Shown: piece after piece, positions 8,057 to 15,797 of the stretch
Layout: every line of letters starts with the position of its first letter
Position numbering within the stretch: position 1 is the first letter of the stretch
From: Paraflavitalea devenefica
GTDB taxonomy: Bacteria; Bacteroidota; Bacteroidia; Chitinophagales; Chitinophagaceae
DNA length: 64,000 bases
NCBI RefSeq assembly: GCF_011759375.1
Contig: NZ_JAARML010000002.1
Location: 1,860,001 to 1,924,000, forward strand
Direction of reading: 5' to 3'
Position numbers and translations under genes: made by a program
Notes under the pieces: generated by a model
The model's database searches: none
What the model saw: only the letters and a program-made list of their open reading frames with translations
What the model was told of the DNA's origin: nothing

Positions 8057-9031
8057 TTATAACCAGCCAGACCGCCTGAATAAAACATATAAGAGAACAC
8101 ATACTGCAATAGTGCCAAGAATGATTGCATAAAACCCATATTCCGATTCCGTCTCAGGTATAACCCTAAAGTTCATTCCCCAAAAGCCGGCCACCATCGT
8201 GGGAACGGCAATGATGGCCGCCCACCCGGCAAATTTTTTAGAGGTATCATTTTGAGAGATGGAAATGAGTGAAAAATTAGCTTCCAGCGCCGTGTTTAGT
8301 AGCTCACGGGTATTATCCACCATCTCATTGATACGTATTACATGGTCATATATATCCCTGAAGTAAGGATGCGTTTCGGCTGAAATACTTTTAATATCAA
8401 ACCGCATCAACCGGTTGCAGATATCCACTAATGGCGACACTGCCCTTTTTACTTCCAGCAACTCCCGTTTCAACTGGTATATCTGCTCGGTCGTTTGACG
8501 GCTGGGTCTCTCTTTAAATATTTTATCTTCAATAGCCTCCAGATCGCTTTCCAGATCATCAACTACCGGGAAATAGCGGTCAACAATAAAATCCATGATA
8601 GCGTATAAAACAAAGCCCTGTCCTTTCGAAAGTAATTCAGGCATAGATTCACAACGGGAACGCACTTCTGTATAGGCGATCGTAGATCCATGTCGCACAC
8701 TTACAATAAAATTTTTGCCCACAAAAAAATGGGTCTCCCCAAACTCAATATGTTGTTGCTGGTTCTTGTGTGCAGTACGCAGCACAATAAAAACTGTGTC
8801 ACCGTATAATTCTATTTTGGGCCGCTGGTGTGCCAGGTGGGCATCTTCAATAGCAAGATCATGAAGGTTAAATTCCTTCTGTACCCTTTGTAGTACCTCT
8901 TCCGATGGCTCATGCAGACCGATCCACACAAACTGGTTGACATCTTTCAATACTTCATGTACCTTATTTAATTCTACATCTGCAATCCGGCAGCCACTTT
9001 GGTAAGCGGCGCAATTAATAATCTCTTTCAT
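8057..9031 (-). CDS. corA: CorA-family magnesium/cobalt transporter
   Basis: CorA forms a pentameric inner-membrane channel for Mg2+ (and Co2+/Ni2+). The 324-residue product has the long cytoplasmic alpha/beta and helical N-terminal part and two C-terminal TM helices. The first TM ends in the invariant Gly-Met-Asn signature (GFWGMNF) and a short periplasmic loop (RVIPETESEYG) precedes the second. Length is normal. Transcription is divergent from the HMG-CoA lyase gene; the 178-base spacer shows the promoter for the latter. Confidence 0.92.
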   Translation of the reverse strand: MKEIINCAAYQSGCRIADVELNKVHEVLKDVNQFVWIGLHEPSEEVLQRVQKEFNLHDLAIEDAHLAHQRPKIELYGDTVFIVLRTAHKNQQQHIEFGETHFFVGKNFIVSVRHGSTIAYTEVRSRCESMPELLSKGQGFVLYAIMDFIVDRYFPVVDDLESDLEAIEDKIFKERPSRQTTEQIYQLKRELLEVKRAVSPLVDICNRLMRFDIKSISAETHPYFRDIYDHVIRINEMVDNTRELLNTALEANFSLISISQNDTSKKFAGWAAIIAVPTMVAGFWGMNFRVIPETESEYGFYAIILGTIAVCVLLYVLFRRSGWL

Positions 9032-9184
9032 GATCTGTGTTTTGGCTAAGCAATAACTACAGAAAGATCGGAAATTTTTATCAACAGGTATGGGCCCCGG
9101 AATTTAATAATATTAGCTAAACACCTGAATTACTGTATCCTCGTGAATAGCTATCACGCCCGCCGGTATTCCATACAGGAATGT

Positions 9185-9192
9185 TACCTTTG
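9185..9192 (+). promoter_or_regulatory. Bacteroidota-type -7 promoter element for the HMG-CoA lyase gene
   Basis: TACCTTTG matches TAnnTTTG and ends 17 bases before the ATG at 9210, implying a very short leader. It supports 9210 over the out-of-frame ATG at 9143. Confidence 0.5.
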
Positions 9193-9209
9193 CTCCCCAA
9201 TACGTAACG

Positions 9210-10073
9210 ATGAACCAGGCAGTAAAATTGATAGAATGTCCCCGGGATGCCATGCAGGGCTGGAAGCCATTCATTCCCACCGCACAGAAGGTGGAGTATC
9301 TGAATGCCTTGCTAAAGGTGGGCTTTGATACCCTCGACTGCGGCAGTTTTGTATCTCCCAAAGCCATCCCCCAGATGGCCGATACAAAAGAGGTGATCCC
9401 GCAATTGGACCTGAGCCATTCCAACACTAAGTTACTAACTATTATTGCCAACCTTCGGGGTGCGGAAGAAGCTGTTGTATTTGACCAGATCACTTATCTT
9501 GGCTTTCCTTTCTCTGTATCAGAGACATTTCAGTTGCGCAATGCCAACAGCACCATAGCGGAATCGCTGGACAGGGTAGAAGAGATCCAGCATTTATGTA
9601 TCAAGACCGGTAAGCAATTGGTGGTGTATATATCCATGGGCTTTGGTAATCCCTATGGCGATCCCTATTCACCGGAGATCGTATTTGAATGGGTAGATAA
9701 ACTGGCAGCCATGGACATTGGTATTATCTCCCTGGCAGATACCGTAGGGCTGGCAGCGCCGGAACAGGTAGCTTCCCTGACAAATTACCTGGTGAAAGCA
9801 TTACCCGACACAGAAATCGGCGTTCACCTGCATTCCACTCCCTTTAACCAGGAAGCCAAAACAGCGGCTGCCCTGCAGGCTGGCTGCAGACGTTTTGACG
9901 GCGCCCTGAAAGGGATTGGCGGCTGCCCGATGGCCAATGATGAGCTGGTGGGCAATATGAATACAGAATGGATGATCGCTTATTTTGAACAACAGCACCT
10001 GTTGCCTGTATTGAATAAGGAAGCCCTGCTGGAATGTAGCCGCATGGCTGATTCCATTTTTGCCGGGCATTAA
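9210..10073 (+). CDS. Hydroxymethylglutaryl-CoA lyase
   Basis: This enzyme cleaves HMG-CoA to acetoacetate and acetyl-CoA, the last step of leucine breakdown. The 287-residue TIM-barrel product has the metal/substrate motif ECPRDAMQGW, FVSPKAIPQMAD, the barrel His-x-His (GVHLHST) and the C-terminal catalytic loop GIGGCPMANDELVGN with the active-site Cys. The length fits the family (about 290-300). The next gene, for a GSCFA protein, starts within a few bases of its stop codon, so the two are probably co-transcribed. No other leucine-degradation genes are near. Confidence 0.88.
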   Translation: MNQAVKLIECPRDAMQGWKPFIPTAQKVEYLNALLKVGFDTLDCGSFVSPKAIPQMADTKEVIPQLDLSHSNTKLLTIIANLRGAEEAVVFDQITYLGFPFSVSETFQLRNANSTIAESLDRVEEIQHLCIKTGKQLVVYISMGFGNPYGDPYSPEIVFEWVDKLAAMDIGIISLADTVGLAAPEQVASLTNYLVKALPDTEIGVHLHSTPFNQEAKTAAALQAGCRRFDGALKGIGGCPMANDELVGNMNTEWMIAYFEQQHLLPVLNKEALLECSRMADSIFAGH

Positions 10074-10083
10074 TATACTGATT

Positions 10084-11106
10084 ATGGATTTCATGTTAGA
10101 TATCAATATTCCCACTCCTCCGGAAACCATTAATTACCGAGAGCCCATCCTGCTTACCGGCTCCTGTTTTACGGAGCATATCGGCAACAGCTTGCAGGAG
10201 TTGAAGTTTGAGGTGTTGCAAAACCCCAATGGTATTCTCTTTGATCCTTCCAGTGTTGCTTCCAGCCTGGTATCTTATGTACAGAACAAACAATACACTG
10301 CCAATGATCTTTTTTACCTCAATGAACTGTGGCAAAGCTGGCAGCACCATAGCCGGTTTTCGCATGTAGACCAGGAAACCTGTTTGCGCAATATCAATGC
10401 TTCGCAGGAAAGAGCCCACCAGTTCCTGAAGCAAGCCCAATGGCTTGTTATTACATTGGGCAGTTCCTTTTCTTACCGGCTAACCGATCAGGCGCCTGTT
10501 GCGTCTCAAACCGGGGGAGGTGCAGCGGGGGCTGTAGCCAATTGTCACCGTGCTCCCGGACAGTGGTTCCGCAAGCACCTGATGACAATTGAAGAGACCA
10601 ATACAGCGCTGGACAATAGTTTATACCAGGTATTTAAGTTCAACCCCTCCCTGCGGGTTATATTCACTGTGAGCCCCGTTCGGCATATCCGTGACGGCGT
10701 AGTGGACAATAACCGTAGCAAGGCCCGTTTGCTGGAAGTGGTGCACCACCTGGTGAATAAGTTTGATAAGCTGTATTATTTTCCTGCCTACGAGCTGGTG
10801 ATTGATGTATTGCGCGATTACCGTTTTTATGATGTAGACATGGTACATCCCAATTACCCGGCTACGAGCTTTGTATTGGAAAAGTTTATGAGGCATTTTA
10901 CAGATGCCGAATCACAGCAACTGGCCACAGAGGTACAGAAAATGGTGATTGCCCGCAAGCACAAGGCTTTTCATCCCGCTACCGAAGCGCATAAGAAGTT
11001 CCTGAAAGCCCATCTTGAAAAAGCAAAGGAATTACAGGACAAGTATCCCTTCCTGAATTTGCAGGAGGAAATAGCATATTTTGGGATAGAGGCAACAAGG
11101 CATTGA
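10084..11106 (+). CDS. GSCFA domain-containing protein
   Basis: The product is 340 residues if started at the ATG at 10084; an upstream in-frame ATG at 10060 would overlap the lyase gene. The name-giving motif appears as LLTGSCFTEHIG near the N-terminus, followed by WLVITLGSSFSYR and a SGNH-like terminal region with DMVHPN. The family is SGNH-hydrolase-like and often annotated as of unknown or possible acyl-esterase function. The last residues (ATRH and the stop codon) lie inside an octanucleotide repeat (11090-11124), so the C-terminus has probably been altered by that repeat. Confidence 0.8.
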   Translation: MDFMLDINIPTPPETINYREPILLTGSCFTEHIGNSLQELKFEVLQNPNGILFDPSSVASSLVSYVQNKQYTANDLFYLNELWQSWQHHSRFSHVDQETCLRNINASQERAHQFLKQAQWLVITLGSSFSYRLTDQAPVASQTGGGAAGAVANCHRAPGQWFRKHLMTIEETNTALDNSLYQVFKFNPSLRVIFTVSPVRHIRDGVVDNNRSKARLLEVVHHLVNKFDKLYYFPAYELVIDVLRDYRFYDVDMVHPNYPATSFVLEKFMRHFTDAESQQLATEVQKMVIARKHKAFHPATEAHKKFLKAHLEKAKELQDKYPFLNLQEEIAYFGIEATRH

Positions 11107-11124
11107 GGCAACAAGGCAACGAGG
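11090..11124 (+). repeat. Octanucleotide repeat AGGCAACA-type at the 3' end of the GSCFA gene
   Basis: Four 8-base units lie head to tail: AGGCAACA, AGGCATTG, AGGCAACA, AGGCAACG, then a partial AGG. The coding region's stop codon TGA falls at the junction of the second and third units. A second copy of the same repeat occurs at 46550-46576, also at a gene's 3' end. Confidence 0.8.
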
Positions 11125-11129
11125 ATTGT

Positions 11130-12203
11130 CTATTGCTTTTTCTCCAGAAACTCCTCCAGCTTCTCCAGCAAGATCAACTGATTCAATGCCCTGTTTAGGT
11201 TTTGCTCAGGGTAATCTATTTTATAGTACACGTCATTGTTTAGGAAATCCGTTATAAAGCGGAGGGACTGCATGAATACCATCATGAGGCCGGCCTTGTG
11301 AATGTGTTCCTTTTCTGCCGCTGTAAAGCTGTCGCCGATACCTTCGAGGTAACCGGCAATGATCGCCTGGTAAAAGTCAGCATTGATATCTATTAACTCC
11401 CACGCTGTACTGTTCTCATCCTGTGTGGCAGCCATGCTGCGGATCATATCGCCTACATCAGAGAAATAAAGGCCGGGCATTACCGTATCCAGGTCTACCG
11501 GGCACAGCGCCTCATGCGTAACAGAATCGAGCAGGATATTGCTCAGCTTACAATCATGGTGCATCACCCGGGTGTGGTAATCGGCCGGATGCTGTTGTAT
11601 GTACGTATAGAAGTCTACCAGTTGTTTGCGTTGCCTCAATTCGGCAATTACATGGGTTGACTTGAGTAAACGCCCGATGGCGGCCTGGCTCACTGCCTGC
11701 TCAAACTGGTTGTACCGCAAAGCGAGATCATGGAAATGGGGTATGATCACTTTTAAGCGGGTCGTATTGATGGCATGCAGGGAGCGGGTGAAATGACCAA
11801 AGCATTGCGCGGTTTTATATACCTCTGCTGCTGTATTGGGCAGGGTTTGCGTATAAGAACCGTCTATATAACCGGTGGCCCGCCAGAAAGACTCCTGTCC
11901 ATCTTCCCAAAACCATTTCCCGTCGTGGGTAGGTATTAGCGGGGCAATGAATGAGCCGTTGTTATTGGCGGCAATGCTTTCGTACACCAATTGGTAATTG
12001 TAAATGATATTCTCCGGCTGTTTGAACATGTGCCGGTTGATAGCTTGCAAAACAATGGGCTTGCTGCTGTTGGCGCCGGTAAATGCTACCTTGTAGGTAT
12101 GGTGTATTAAACCATTACCGAGGTTAGCAATCGCCGGTTCACCGTGCCCAAATTGCCGGGCTGCAGCTTCTATAATAGATTCGTTCATGTTAATATTGAT
12201 CAT
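11130..12203 (-). CDS. APH-fold kinase, N-acetylhexosamine 1-kinase-like
   Basis: The product is 357 residues from the ATG at 12203, or 352 from the ATG at 12188, which would avoid overlapping the upstream gene. It has the aminoglycoside-phosphotransferase/choline-kinase fold signatures: HHDCKLSNILLD (catalytic Asp and Asn) and CPVDLDTVMPG (metal-binding Asp). The latter two closely resemble NahK, the N-acetylhexosamine 1-kinase of the lacto-N-biose/galacto-N-biose pathway (HxDTKxxN...VDLDTVMPG). The upstream gene encodes a GH109-type enzyme that could release GalNAc. The inferred job is phosphorylation of the freed N-acetylhexosamine; a homoserine-kinase-like or other sugar-kinase role is possible. 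Confidence 0.78.
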   Translation of the reverse strand: MININMNESIIEAAARQFGHGEPAIANLGNGLIHHTYKVAFTGANSSKPIVLQAINRHMFKQPENIIYNYQLVYESIAANNNGSFIAPLIPTHDGKWFWEDGQESFWRATGYIDGSYTQTLPNTAAEVYKTAQCFGHFTRSLHAINTTRLKVIIPHFHDLALRYNQFEQAVSQAAIGRLLKSTHVIAELRQRKQLVDFYTYIQQHPADYHTRVMHHDCKLSNILLDSVTHEALCPVDLDTVMPGLYFSDVGDMIRSMAATQDENSTAWELIDINADFYQAIIAGYLEGIGDSFTAAEKEHIHKAGLMMVFMQSLRFITDFLNNDVYYKIDYPEQNLNRALNQLILLEKLEEFLEKKQ

Positions 12204-13542
12204 TCAGGGCAAAATCATTCTTGCGGTACATCCATTGTCCGCTGGTGAAATCCGGGAATTCTACTGTTTCATTACCGAGCTCAATGCTCATCTCACTCAG
12301 GGGTGTAATAGCGCTCCAGGCGGCCGCATCATACACATCCTGCGGGGTAGGCACTTTGCGTTTGATGGCTTCAATGAAGGCATGCAATACAAAGAAGTCC
12401 ATGCCTCCATGTCCGGCGCCTTCTGTTTCCTTACTCCAGCGCTTCCATAAGGGGTGGTCATATTTATCCAGGTAACTTTGGGCCGCTTCCCACTGGTGGG
12501 GTTTGGGGCTCACGCCTTCGAGGTAGATGGAGTGGTTCAGGTCCATCCAGATGCCTTTGGTACCCTGCACCCGGAAGCCCAGTGAATAAGGGCGGGGGAG
12601 GTTGGTATCGTGTTGTAACAGGATCGTTTCACCATTCACGCAACGGATCATGGTGGTGACCACATCGCCCAGCTTGAATTCCACTTTTGCGTTGGGATGT
12701 TGTTCTCCGCCTTTCTTCACTACAAAGTCATGCAAGCCCCTCGCCTTGGTGGAAAAGCACGACAGGGATACAAAACGGTTGCCCCGGTTGATGTCAATCA
12801 TATTGGCTACCGGGCCAATGCCGTGAGTGGGGTAGAGGTCGCCGTTACGGTGTACGGAATGGTTGGTACGCCACCTCGCTTCGGAGAAAGCCTTTTCGCC
12901 AAATTCCACGCCACCGCCATAGGCGTCTTTACCATTGTTGAATTTTACTTCCCGCAGATCGTGTTGGTAGCCTCCCTGCAGGTGAACGATCTCGCCAAAC
13001 AATCCCTGCCTTACCATATTAAGCACGGCCATTACATCACGGCGGTAGCATACGTTCTCCAGCATCATGACCTGGGCATTGTGCCGCTCGGCCGCTTTTA
13101 CTACATCCCAGTGGTCCTGCAGGGTAATACCCAATACTACTTCCGTACCTACATATTTAATACCTGCTTCCAGTGCGCCGAGGATCATAGGAGCATGCCA
13201 CTCCCAGGGCGTGGCGATGAGCACGCCATCCAACTCTTTCAGCTCCACGAGCTTTTTCCAGGCGTTGGGATCACCTTTGAATATTTTGGGAGCGGGTTTC
13301 CCTGCCTTTTTAATGAGGTCCGTTGCCATCTGCAGCATACGCTCATCAATATCGCAGATAGCTGCTATTTCCACATCGCTACGGTGCAGGGCATTGTCAA
13401 GGTGATTCTGTCCACGCAACCCTACGCCGATGATGCCTATGCGTACTTTTTGTTGTTGCCCGGCAAATAGCTGACTGGCCGGCAGGATAGCAAATCCGGC
13501 TGTAGCGATACCGGCATTTCTTACAAAGTTTCTGCGATTCAT
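12190..13542 (-). CDS. Gfo/Idh/MocA-family protein, GH109-type alpha-N-acetylgalactosaminidase-like
   Basis: The 450-residue product starts at ATG 13542 with a twin-arginine-like leader (MNRRNFVRNAGIATAGFAILPASQLFAG), so it is probably exported folded with its bound NAD(H). A Rossmann GIIGVGLRGQNHL follows. The middle and C-terminal regions (VGTEVVLG, ENVCYRRDVMAVLNMVR, YPTHGIGPVANMIDINRG, GAGHGGMDFFVLHAF) match GH109 enzymes, which use NAD+-dependent redox chemistry to cleave terminal alpha-GalNAc. An N-terminal extension to 13653 is open but lacks any signal-peptide logic. The kinase gene overlaps its end by 14 bases or begins just inside it, implying translational coupling. Confidence 0.85.
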   Translation of the reverse strand: MNRRNFVRNAGIATAGFAILPASQLFAGQQQKVRIGIIGVGLRGQNHLDNALHRSDVEIAAICDIDERMLQMATDLIKKAGKPAPKIFKGDPNAWKKLVELKELDGVLIATPWEWHAPMILGALEAGIKYVGTEVVLGITLQDHWDVVKAAERHNAQVMMLENVCYRRDVMAVLNMVRQGLFGEIVHLQGGYQHDLREVKFNNGKDAYGGGVEFGEKAFSEARWRTNHSVHRNGDLYPTHGIGPVANMIDINRGNRFVSLSCFSTKARGLHDFVVKKGGEQHPNAKVEFKLGDVVTTMIRCVNGETILLQHDTNLPRPYSLGFRVQGTKGIWMDLNHSIYLEGVSPKPHQWEAAQSYLDKYDHPLWKRWSKETEGAGHGGMDFFVLHAFIEAIKRKVPTPQDVYDAAAWSAITPLSEMSIELGNETVEFPDFTSGQWMYRKNDFALNDQY

Positions 13543-13750
13543 AAGCGGGTGTTTGATGTATAATATGCAGGTGGCAAAGTAGATAAAAATGCCGGAATAC
13601 CTGCCAGTTGCAGAAAATCTTACGCAAACGTGTGCAGTAAAAAAGTCCGGCAAAGACGGGGTGAAGAAAAGCCGTTTGTCCCTTCTTTATTGCACTAAAA
13701 GAGGTTCCGTTTATTTTTCCCTACATTTATGCCTGAAGCAACTGTCCGTC

Positions 13751-14362
13751 TTGCATCCGCACTCTCCCTATACCGATCTCCATCTTTTTGCCCTCATAGC
13801 AGAGGGGGATGAAACTGCATTCAATGAACTGTATAAACGTTATATACCTGTACTGGTCCCTTTTCTCCGCAAACTTACAGGGGCTGATGTGCCGGCAGAT
13901 GAGATCATACAGGATATATTTATCCGTCTTTGGCTGGGAAGGGACAAGTTGGCCGGAGTAGAACAACCCCATAGCTGGATTTTCAAAATAGCTTCCCATG
14001 CAGCTTTTTCCTGGTTTAAACAGCACCTGCGTTATCAGCAGGTGGTTAATAACATGCATACAACAGTGCCGGTTGACAGCCAGCATGATGCTGTCAATAA
14101 CCACCTCGACCTGCAGGAAACGCGCAGGCTGATACAACAGGCGGTCAGTTCATTGCCTGCCCAACGTAAAAAGATCTACCTGCTGAGCCGTGAGCAGGGG
14201 ATGACGATCCCTGCTATTGCCGAACAATTGCAGTTGTCCCACAGTACCGTTAAAAATGCACTGGTGCAGGCATTGGCGTCCATCCGTCAACACCTGCAGG
14301 AAGCGGGCTATCAATTCCCGCTTTTAGTGTTGTTCAGCATTTTGCATAAGACTATTGATTGA
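13751..14362 (+). CDS. ECF-family RNA polymerase sigma factor
   Basis: This sigma factor (sigma-70 region 2 ALIAEGDETAFNELYKRY...DEIIQDIFIRLWLGRD and region 4 SSLPAQRKKIYLLSREQGMTIPAIAEQLQLSHSTVKN) opens a FecR/SusC/SusD locus and is expected to direct its transcription. The start is uncertain: the frame is open from an ATG at 13589, but the homologous part begins near 13770. A TTG at 13751 gives a normal 203-residue ECF protein just downstream of a TACATTTA -7-like element (13723-13730 region). The prominent ATG at 13729 is out of frame. The short hydrophobic tail (FPLLVLFSIL) is common in Bacteroidota ECF factors. Confidence 0.85.
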   Translation: MHPHSPYTDLHLFALIAEGDETAFNELYKRYIPVLVPFLRKLTGADVPADEIIQDIFIRLWLGRDKLAGVEQPHSWIFKIASHAAFSWFKQHLRYQQVVNNMHTTVPVDSQHDAVNNHLDLQETRRLIQQAVSSLPAQRKKIYLLSREQGMTIPAIAEQLQLSHSTVKNALVQALASIRQHLQEAGYQFPLLVLFSILHKTID

Positions 14363-14466
14363 TGCCTTTATGAACGCCAGGTTATATAATTAAAAAATAT
14401 TTGACCGGGCAGTAGTCCTTTTTTTTACGACAGTTGACTTATTAATTATAGGGAAATACCAACACC

Positions 14467-15669
14467 ATGCATTCAGCTTCATCCATACCGCAATTGCTCA
14501 AGGCTTACATGGAAAACCATGAGGATCCGGAAGTGCTGGACCAATTGCGGCGCCTGAGTGAGCAGGAAGGGATGGAAGCACAGTTCCATCTTGCGCTGGC
14601 GCAATTAATGGAAGAGCAGGAGAGAGCGGATAAAGTGATCAACCAGTCCCATTATGAGCAATTGTTCCGGGCGATCATGGCTGTAGATAAACCAGCTATA
14701 GAAGGATCAGGCGGCCGGGTGGTTCCTATAGCGCGTTCACGCTGGTGGTGGGCTGCGGCGGTATTGCTGGTAATAGTGGGTGGTGCTGCTGCCTGGTATT
14801 TTAATACGGACCAGCCTGCCGGTGTTATCACAGAGCAAAAAGAGTATGACGTACAGCCGGGTAAGTCTGGCGCTATCCTGGTACTGGCCAACGGCAGTAA
14901 GCTGGTATTGGACAGTTTGCAGGATGGTGTTGTTGCCAGAGAGCAGGGGGCTAAAGTGGTGCTGTCAGGCGGTCAGCTTACTTATAGAAAGGAGGATGAA
15001 CATTCTTCTGCTGTTACCTACAATACAATGGTTACACCCAAAGGCAGGCAGTTCCAGGTATCACTGCCGGATGGTACCAGGGTATGGCTGAATGCGGCTT
15101 CCTCCCTGCGGTATCCTACTGCCTTCACCGGCACAGAGAGGAAGGTGGAAATAACCGGCGAAGCTTATTTCGAAGTAGCACCCCTATCCGCTAAAGGGGG
15201 AAAGAAGATACCATTTAAAGTAGTGGTCAATAACCTTGAAATAAATGTGTTGGGAACGCATTTCAATGTGAATACTTATGACGATGAGCCTGATACAAAA
15301 GTGACTTTACTGGAAGGCGCTGTAAAAGTGACGCATAAAGGGGCCAGTGAAATGCTGAAGCCCGGAGAGCAGGCGCAATTAAACGCCAATGGATCATTGA
15401 GCAAGGTAGCAGGGACAGACATGGCCAAAGTGATGGCCTGGAAGAATGGCTTATTCAATTTTGAAGGAATGCCCATCAGCCAGGCTATGCGTCAACTCGC
15501 ACGCTGGTACGATATTGAAGTGGTATATGAACAGGGAATACCGGATATTGTTTTTGGCGGTAAGATGCCGATGGATATAAACCTTTCCCAATTGCTGCTG
15601 GTATTGAAAGATGCCGGCGTGCACTACAGACTGGAAGCCGGCAACCGGCTGGTCATTGTCAGGAAATAA
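14467..15669 (+). CDS. FecR-family anti-sigma factor
   Basis: FecR proteins span the inner membrane, hold the ECF sigma factor and receive a signal from the STN domain of the cognate TonB-dependent receptor. The 400-residue product has a cytoplasmic N-terminal part (about 1-90), one TM helix (about 93-111), the periplasmic FecR domain with TPKGRQFQVSLPDGTRVWLN and LRYPTAFTG...EAYFEV (about 185-240), and a C-terminal DUF4974/STN-like domain (GMPISQAMRQLARWYDIEV, about 335-398). It lies between the sigma factor and the STN-bearing SusC gene, the standard order. Confidence 0.93.
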   Translation: MHSASSIPQLLKAYMENHEDPEVLDQLRRLSEQEGMEAQFHLALAQLMEEQERADKVINQSHYEQLFRAIMAVDKPAIEGSGGRVVPIARSRWWWAAAVLLVIVGGAAAWYFNTDQPAGVITEQKEYDVQPGKSGAILVLANGSKLVLDSLQDGVVAREQGAKVVLSGGQLTYRKEDEHSSAVTYNTMVTPKGRQFQVSLPDGTRVWLNAASSLRYPTAFTGTERKVEITGEAYFEVAPLSAKGGKKIPFKVVVNNLEINVLGTHFNVNTYDDEPDTKVTLLEGAVKVTHKGASEMLKPGEQAQLNANGSLSKVAGTDMAKVMAWKNGLFNFEGMPISQAMRQLARWYDIEVVYEQGIPDIVFGGKMPMDINLSQLLLVLKDAGVHYRLEAGNRLVIVRK

Positions 15670-15719
15670 AGTACGATAACCTCTTCCTATAGAAACGATT
15701 GCGGCTGTATAAAAACAAA

Positions 15720-15747
15720 GCCGGAAGTGAGTCGAAGCACCTCCGGC
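15720..15747 (+). promoter_or_regulatory. Leader stem-loop before susC
   Basis: GCCGGA-a-GTG pairs with CAC-c-TCCGGC around an 8-base loop (9 pairs, one internal mismatch), 50 bases before the SusC start. No T tract follows, so it is not an ordinary terminator; it may act in the leader or stabilise the mRNA. Its role is unknown. Confidence 0.4.
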
Positions 15748-15797
15748 AGGTGTCTGATTAATTAAATTTCCTTACCGGGATTTTCATCAACCAAACA

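Noticed and set aside
12697..13470. 257-codon plus-strand ORF opposite the GH109-type gene
   Set aside because: It is a shadow of the real gene, with atypical composition and no start context.
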